This document shows positions 60,213 through 64,000 of a stretch of 64,000 nt of DNA, piece after piece (positions within the stretch are counted from its first letter, which is position 1; every line of letters starts with the position of its first letter). Under the pieces are notes generated by a model that was not told where the DNA came from, did not search any database, and saw only the letters and a program-made list of their open reading frames with translations. The translations under genes and the position numbers were made by a program. Source of the DNA: Streptosporangium roseum DSM 43021 (GTDB taxonomy: Bacteria > Actinomycetota > Actinomycetes > Streptosporangiales > Streptosporangiaceae); the NCBI RefSeq assembly GCF_000024865.1, contig NC_013595.1, positions 8,990,001 to 9,054,000 of the forward strand. The letters are read 5' to 3'.

Positions 60213-60887
60213 GTGGCGGTCACCGACGCCGCTATCGACAAGATCAAGCAGATGATCCTCTCGGGCGAGCTCGCCCCGGGCAGCAGGCTGCCGAAGGAGG
60301 CCGACCTGGCCGAGCGGCTCGGGCTGTCACGCAACTCCCTGCGTGAGGCCGTCCGCGCCCTGGCCCTGATCAACGTGCTGGACGTGCGCCAGGGCGACGG
60401 CACCTACGTGACCAGCCTGGAGCCCCGGCTCCTGCTGGACGCGATGTCGTTCGTGGTGGACTTCCACCAGGACGACACCGTGCTGCAGTTCTTCCAGGTC
60501 CGGCGGATCCTGGAACCGGCGGCGACCGCGATGGCGGCGACGCGGATGAGCGAGTCCGAGGTCGCCGAGCTGCGCAAGATCCTCGCCGAGCTGCCCGCCG
60601 ACCCGAGCGTCGAACAGCTCGTCGCCAACGACCTGGAGTTCCACCAGCACATCGCGGCGGGCTCGGGCAACGCGGTGCTGTGCTCCCTCATAGAGAGCCT
60701 GTCGGGCCCCACCACCAGGGCTCGGATCTGGCGGGGCCTGACCCAGGAGAACGCGCTGGAGAAGACCCGCGAGCAGCACGCCGCGATCTGCGACGCCATC
60801 GCCTCCCGGCAGCCCGAGGTCGCCCGCGCCTGGGCGACGGTCCACATCGCCGGCGTCGAGGAGTGGCTCCGCAGCGCTCTCGCCTGA
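60213..60887 (+). CDS. FadR-subfamily GntR regulator
   Basis: 224 residues from a GTG at 60213. Winged helix: KIKQMILSGELAPGSRLPKEADLAERLGLSRNSLREAVRAL, then RQGDGTYVTSL. C-terminal FadR/FCD domain with metal-site residues in EPAATAMAATRMSESE, DLEFHQHIAAGSGN and HAAICDAIASRQPEVA. It senses an acyl-CoA or acid and may regulate the MBL and fadA5 genes. Confidence 0.9.
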   Translation: MAVTDAAIDKIKQMILSGELAPGSRLPKEADLAERLGLSRNSLREAVRALALINVLDVRQGDGTYVTSLEPRLLLDAMSFVVDFHQDDTVLQFFQVRRILEPAATAMAATRMSESEVAELRKILAELPADPSVEQLVANDLEFHQHIAAGSGNAVLCSLIESLSGPTTRARIWRGLTQENALEKTREQHAAICDAIASRQPEVARAWATVHIAGVEEWLRSALA

Positions 60888-60963
60888 GCCATTCGCGCAT
60901 CAGGAAAGATCACAAAGTCGTACTCTTGGGGCGGACCGGTCCTGCGACCACGAGGATGACCCG

Positions 60964-61959
60964 ATGCAGCCACTCGACGGAGCCGATCTCAGGGTGGTCG
61001 CCGCCCTCCAGGTCAACGGGCGGGCCACCTGGGACCGGATCGGCCGGGTGCTGGCGGAGCCCACCCGCAACGTGGCTCGGCGGGCGACCCGGCTGATGGA
61101 TTCGGGCGTGCTCTCGGTGATCGGGCTGCTCGACGACCGGCGGCTCAGCTCGGCCGCGCTCCGGCTGCGCTGCCGCCCCGGATCGGCGATCGAGGTGGGG
61201 ACGGCCCTCACCGAGCTGCCGCAGACCCGCTCCGTCGCGCTGGTCTCGGGCTCGGTGGACTGCGCGGCGGAGCTCTCCGTGGCCGACGAGTCGCTGGTGG
61301 ACCTGCTCTTCCGGGACATCCCGGCGATCGACGGAGTGCTGGAGAGCACCGCCTACCCGGCGCTGAAATACTTCAGCACGCCCCTCGACTGGCACCTCGG
61401 CGTGCTCACCCCGCAGGAGGTCGAGGGGCTGCGCGAGCAGTACGCCCCGCCGGAGCATTCCCCGCGCGGGGCCGAGGAGCCCTCCGCCGAGGACGGACGG
61501 ATCATCGCGGCGGTGGTCACCGACGGCCGCGCCACCCACGCCGAGGTCGCGGCGGCCACCGGGATCAGCGAGTCGACGGCCCGCCGCCGCCTGGACTCCC
61601 TGCTCCGCAGGGGCGTCCTGCGCATCCGGGCCGAGATCGAGCCCGCCTACCTGGGGCTGCCGGCCGAAGCCGTGCTCTGGCTGCGGGTGGCCGAGAACGA
61701 GGTGGAGGCCGTGGGCCACACGCTGGCCGCCCGCCCGGAGGTCAGATACGCGGTGGCCGTGGCCGGCGACCACCAGCTGGTGGCGCAGGTCGCCATGCCC
61801 GGCCGGCCGGAGCTGTACGGGTTCCTCCGGGAGATCGGCGGGCTGCCGGGCATCCGGGCCATCGAGACGACCATGATGCTCCGGTCGCTCAAGCGCGGCT
61901 TCATGATCAAGCGAGCCGGCCGGGTGGAGCGCTGGGCCGGGCCCATCGCCTCTTCGTGA
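60964..61959 (+). CDS. Lrp/AsnC-family regulator with two DNA-binding modules
   Basis: 331 residues: HTH-RAM-HTH-RAM. First HTH: LDGADLRVVAALQVNGRATWDRIGRVLAEPTRNVARRATRL; second: EDGRIIAAVVTDGRATHAEVAAATGISESTARRRLDSLL. Both ligand domains are present (TRSVALVSGSVDCAAELSV; EVRYAVAVAGDHQLVAQVAM). Such double Lrp proteins are typical of actinomycetes. Its target is not visible. Confidence 0.88.
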   Translation: MQPLDGADLRVVAALQVNGRATWDRIGRVLAEPTRNVARRATRLMDSGVLSVIGLLDDRRLSSAALRLRCRPGSAIEVGTALTELPQTRSVALVSGSVDCAAELSVADESLVDLLFRDIPAIDGVLESTAYPALKYFSTPLDWHLGVLTPQEVEGLREQYAPPEHSPRGAEEPSAEDGRIIAAVVTDGRATHAEVAAATGISESTARRRLDSLLRRGVLRIRAEIEPAYLGLPAEAVLWLRVAENEVEAVGHTLAARPEVRYAVAVAGDHQLVAQVAMPGRPELYGFLREIGGLPGIRAIETTMMLRSLKRGFMIKRAGRVERWAGPIASS

Positions 61960-62120
61960 CGCCCAGCGCGGCGGCCATGCAGGCCACGGGGATCGCGGGC
62001 AGCAGTGGCGGTGTCGAAGTCCAGTGCGGCGACAGGCGCGACGAGCAGGAATACGGCCGTCGCCCACGGCAGCGGCACCGCCCGCCGCTCGCCCCGGCCC
62101 ACTCGGGCGGACCCTCCACC
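61948..62120 (-). pseudogene. Possible membrane-protein fragment
   Basis: Two minus-strand frames carry hydrophobic stretches that could be one protein split by a frameshift: PLPWATAVFLLVAPVAALDF, then LLPAIPVACMAAALGVTKRRW ending beside the Lrp stop. No start or family seen. Confidence 0.3.
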
Positions 62121-62176
62121 CGGACTCACCCGGGCGGCACGGCCGTCCGCGCCGGGCCTGCCCGGATGGCCGTCTC

Positions 62177-62587
62177 TCAGAGGACCCAGGCCGGCAGGAC
62201 CTTGTCGCCGTCGGGGATGGCGCAGTCCGCCGAGACCCGGGTGTCGTCGATCACGTAGGCGCGCATGCCCGCGAGGGCGACGACGATGGCGGCGAGGCCG
62301 GCCGCCGGGTCCGAGGTCAGACGGCGCGGCACGTCGGCCGGGATGACGAGGGTGTCGCCCGGCCCGATGGTGAGCTTCTCGCCGTCGAGCTCGACGGTCG
62401 CGCCGCCGTCCAGCACGGTCCACACCTGCTCGGTGTCGATGGCGTGCAGCGGGCCCGCCTGGCCGGGGCGCATGTCGACGCGCCAGACGGCCTGCCCCGA
62501 ACCTCCCTGGGTCGGTGAGGCGAGCGTGGTCATGACGGCGTTGGGCGTCTCGGTCCGGCGGCTTTCCGCATGGCGGATGACAGTCAT
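62177..62587 (-). CDS. Cupin-domain protein
   Basis: 136 residues from the ATG at 62587 (MTVIRHAESR); an upstream TTG overlaps the operator. Cupin motifs: PGQAGPLHAIDTEQVWTVLDG and IGPGDTLVIPADVPRRL. Only one of the usual two metal His in motif 1 is present. Small cupins of this type bind or modify small molecules. Divergent from a MarR gene with shared operators. Confidence 0.82.
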   Translation of the reverse strand: MTVIRHAESRRTETPNAVMTTLASPTQGGSGQAVWRVDMRPGQAGPLHAIDTEQVWTVLDGGATVELDGEKLTIGPGDTLVIPADVPRRLTSDPAAGLAAIVVALAGMRAYVIDDTRVSADCAIPDGDKVLPAWVL

Positions 62588-62604
62588 CGCGTAATCCCCT
62601 AAAT

Positions 62605-62644
62605 TAGACAACGTGGTTGCCGAAATAGTGAACCAGGTTGTCTA
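62605..62644. promoter_or_regulatory. MarR operator pair
   Basis: TAGACAAC (62605-62612) and GTTGTCTA (62637-62644) are perfect inverted arms 24 bp apart. The left arm also contains the palindrome CAAC-GTG-GTTG (62609-62619). They fill the 59-bp gap between the cupin and MarR genes, covering both starts. Confidence 0.75.
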
Positions 62645-62646
62645 TC

Positions 62647-63117
62647 GTGTCAAGTGACCCTCCCGGATTCGAGCTGCCGCTCCGACTGTTCCTCGGCTTC
62701 CGCGTCCTCATCGACGAACTCCACGCCGAGCTGGCCCGGCAGGGCCATCCGGACATGCGGCCGATGCACGGCTTCGTCTTCCAGGCGATCGGCGTCGACG
62801 GCACGACGGCGGCCGAGCTCGGCCGCCGCCTGGGGGTGTCCAAACAGGCGGCGGGCAAGACCGTCGACGCGCTGGAGCGGCTCGGCTACGTGGAGCGCGG
62901 CTCCGACCCGCACGACGCGCGGCGCAAGGTCGTACGGCTCACCGAGCACGGCGTCGACTCCCTGGTGCGCTCGGCCCGCATCTTCGACGAGCTGCGGGCC
63001 CGCTGGGCCGAGACGCTCGGTGAGGAGCGGCTGCGCGCGCTGGAGGCCGACCTGCGCAAGGTCACCCCGCCGGATACCTTCCCGCTCGATGTCCCCGGCT
63101 GGTTCGGCGGCCACTGA
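62647..63117 (+). CDS. MarR-family repressor of the cupin gene
   Basis: 156 residues from a GTG at 62647 (a TTG at 62638 lies inside the operator). Winged helix: GTTAAELGRRLGVSKQAAGKTVDALERLG, then RGSDPHDARRKVVRLTEHG. N-terminal and C-terminal helices form the dimer. Controls the divergent cupin and itself by position. Confidence 0.87.
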   Translation: MSSDPPGFELPLRLFLGFRVLIDELHAELARQGHPDMRPMHGFVFQAIGVDGTTAAELGRRLGVSKQAAGKTVDALERLGYVERGSDPHDARRKVVRLTEHGVDSLVRSARIFDELRARWAETLGEERLRALEADLRKVTPPDTFPLDVPGWFGGH

Positions 63118-63137
63118 CCGGCGGTCGCCCGGGGCCG

Positions 63138-63209
63138 CCTCCATGCAGGCAGGCCCGGGGGCACCTCCGTGCGGGCGGGCCCGGGGCGCCTCCGTGCGGG
63201 CAGGCCCGG
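63138..63209. repeat. GC-rich 25-26 bp tandem repeat, three copies
   Basis: Units starting CCTCCrTGCrGGCrGGCCCGG begin at 63138, 63164 and 63189. Between the convergent MarR and TetR genes; could fold on the RNA level, no gene seen. Confidence 0.8.
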
Positions 63210-63253
63210 CCGGCTCAGCCGGCGATCGCAGGCCCATGAGGGGCGACGCCCCT

Positions 63254-63976
63254 TCACGCCGGAGCGGCCGGCCCTCCCTCAAGCCCCAGACTGCGGGTGA
63301 GGTCGCGCAGTTCGTCGAGGTATACCCGGCCCGCGTCCCTCGTCTGGCCGCGCAGGTGGCCGTAGACCTCAAGGGCGACCAGGCCGTGCATGCGGCCCCA
63401 GACGCGTAGTGCCAGCGCCACCGCCGCGGGAGGCAGTCCAGGAAACTCCGCACGGACCAGGCCCGTCAGGATCGGATCGAAGTCGGTCCAGTCGTATCCG
63501 CCCGGCTGCCGGGCCACCGCCTGCGGCCAGGCCGCGGCCACCAGGCCGGTGAGACCCGCGCAGGCGCGGTGCGCGGCCTCGGCGGCTGCCCCGCCCTCCG
63601 GCGCCTGGTAGCCGGGGACCGGGTCCCCGTAGATGAGCCGGAAGCCCTCGGGATTGGCCAGGGCCCACTCCCGCAACGTCTGCCCCCAGGCCAGGATCCG
63701 GCCCGCCGCGTCGTCGGCGGGCACGGCGTCGCGCGCCGCCTCCACCCTGTCGACCAGCGAGGTGTAGACGTCCGTGATCAGCGCGCTGACCAGCGTGTCG
63801 CGGGTCTCGTAGTAGCCGTAGATGGCTCCCGCCGTCATGCCCATCTCACGGGCGATGGCCCGCAGCGTGATGGCGTCGGGCCCACCCTCGGCCATCAGCC
63901 CGAGCGCGACCGTCTTGATTTCGGCGGCCGTCTCCGCTCGCAGGCGTTCCCGGCGGCTCGGCGTTGAGACTCCCAT
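63254..63976 (-). CDS. TetR-family transcriptional regulator
   Basis: 240 residues from the ATG at 63976; a GTG at 63985 is an alternative. HTH: RAETAAEIKTVALGLMAEGG, ITLRAIAREMGMTAGAIYGYYETRDTLV. C-terminal TetR_C-like domain with WGQTLREWALANPEGFRLIYG and AEFPGLPPAAVALALRVWGRM. Upstream DNA lies outside the window, so target unknown. Confidence 0.87.
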   Translation of the reverse strand: MGVSTPSRRERLRAETAAEIKTVALGLMAEGGPDAITLRAIAREMGMTAGAIYGYYETRDTLVSALITDVYTSLVDRVEAARDAVPADDAAGRILAWGQTLREWALANPEGFRLIYGDPVPGYQAPEGGAAAEAAHRACAGLTGLVAAAWPQAVARQPGGYDWTDFDPILTGLVRAEFPGLPPAAVALALRVWGRMHGLVALEVYGHLRGQTRDAGRVYLDELRDLTRSLGLEGGPAAPA

Positions 63977-64000
63977 GGTTGACACTTTACAGGGTTGCGG

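Noticed and set aside
63138..63209. CRISPR array
   Set aside because: The three units adjoin without unique spacers and there are no cas genes.

Overview
The window is very GC-rich, with frequent GTG and TTG starts and many divergent TetR, MarR, MerR, Lrp and GntR regulators. It also carries secreted subtilases, a CBM2-GH18 chitinase, GlgB and a mycobacterial-type KstR steroid regulon. This fits a soil filamentous actinomycete, most likely Streptosporangiaceae (Streptosporangium, Nonomuraea or Microbispora type). That placement is inference; there is no rRNA or tRNA here to anchor it.

Layout. 1-12.8 kb is an accessory, efflux and resistance zone. It holds an edge-truncated TetR gene with twin palindromic operators, a small secreted protein, repeat-rich DNA with gene debris, MerR and TetR regulators, an FAD monooxygenase behind three operator copies, and two decayed genes. 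Then come a TetR gene divergent from a DrrAB-type ABC exporter, a serine hydrolase, and a MarR gene divergent from two SMR pumps, a deaminase and a FrnE/DsbA-like protein. 13-18.3 kb has a secreted protein coupled to a copper amine oxidase-like protein with an altered cofactor motif, a DUF4328 membrane protein and glgB. 18.4-26.4 kb is an extracellular hydrolase island of subtilase, chitinase and subtilase, in which the two proteases share an unrecognised C-terminal domain; sppA and a small secreted Cys protein follow. 26.5-34.2 kb carries an ArsR-like regulator, a flavin reductase-like protein, a class A penicillin-binding protein and a four-gene OpuC-type osmoprotectant ABC operon.

34.4-46.4 kb holds a membrane-anchored sigma-like protein, a 1239-residue subtilase, a divergent DUF2000/Lrp pair and a lipoprotein, MacA-like adaptor, ATPase and permease operon. 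46.4-47.6 kb is a candidate structured RNA leader ahead of a gene cut by an IS5-type transposase remnant. 47.6-50.4 kb has a LuxR-type regulator divergent from an ECF sigma factor with a coupled membrane partner.

50.5-60.9 kb is a steroid side-chain degradation locus. fadD, chsE1, chsE2, chsH2, chsH1 and ltp2 lie on the minus strand in the order of the Mycobacterium tuberculosis igr operon. A KstR gene is divergent, followed by a FadA5-type thiolase, an MBL-fold protein and a FadR-type GntR regulator. Three KstR-like boxes sit around kstR. No cyp125 is present.

61-64 kb holds a two-domain Lrp regulator, a cupin divergent from a MarR regulator, short GC-rich repeats and a TetR gene. No CRISPR array, prophage or rRNA was found.
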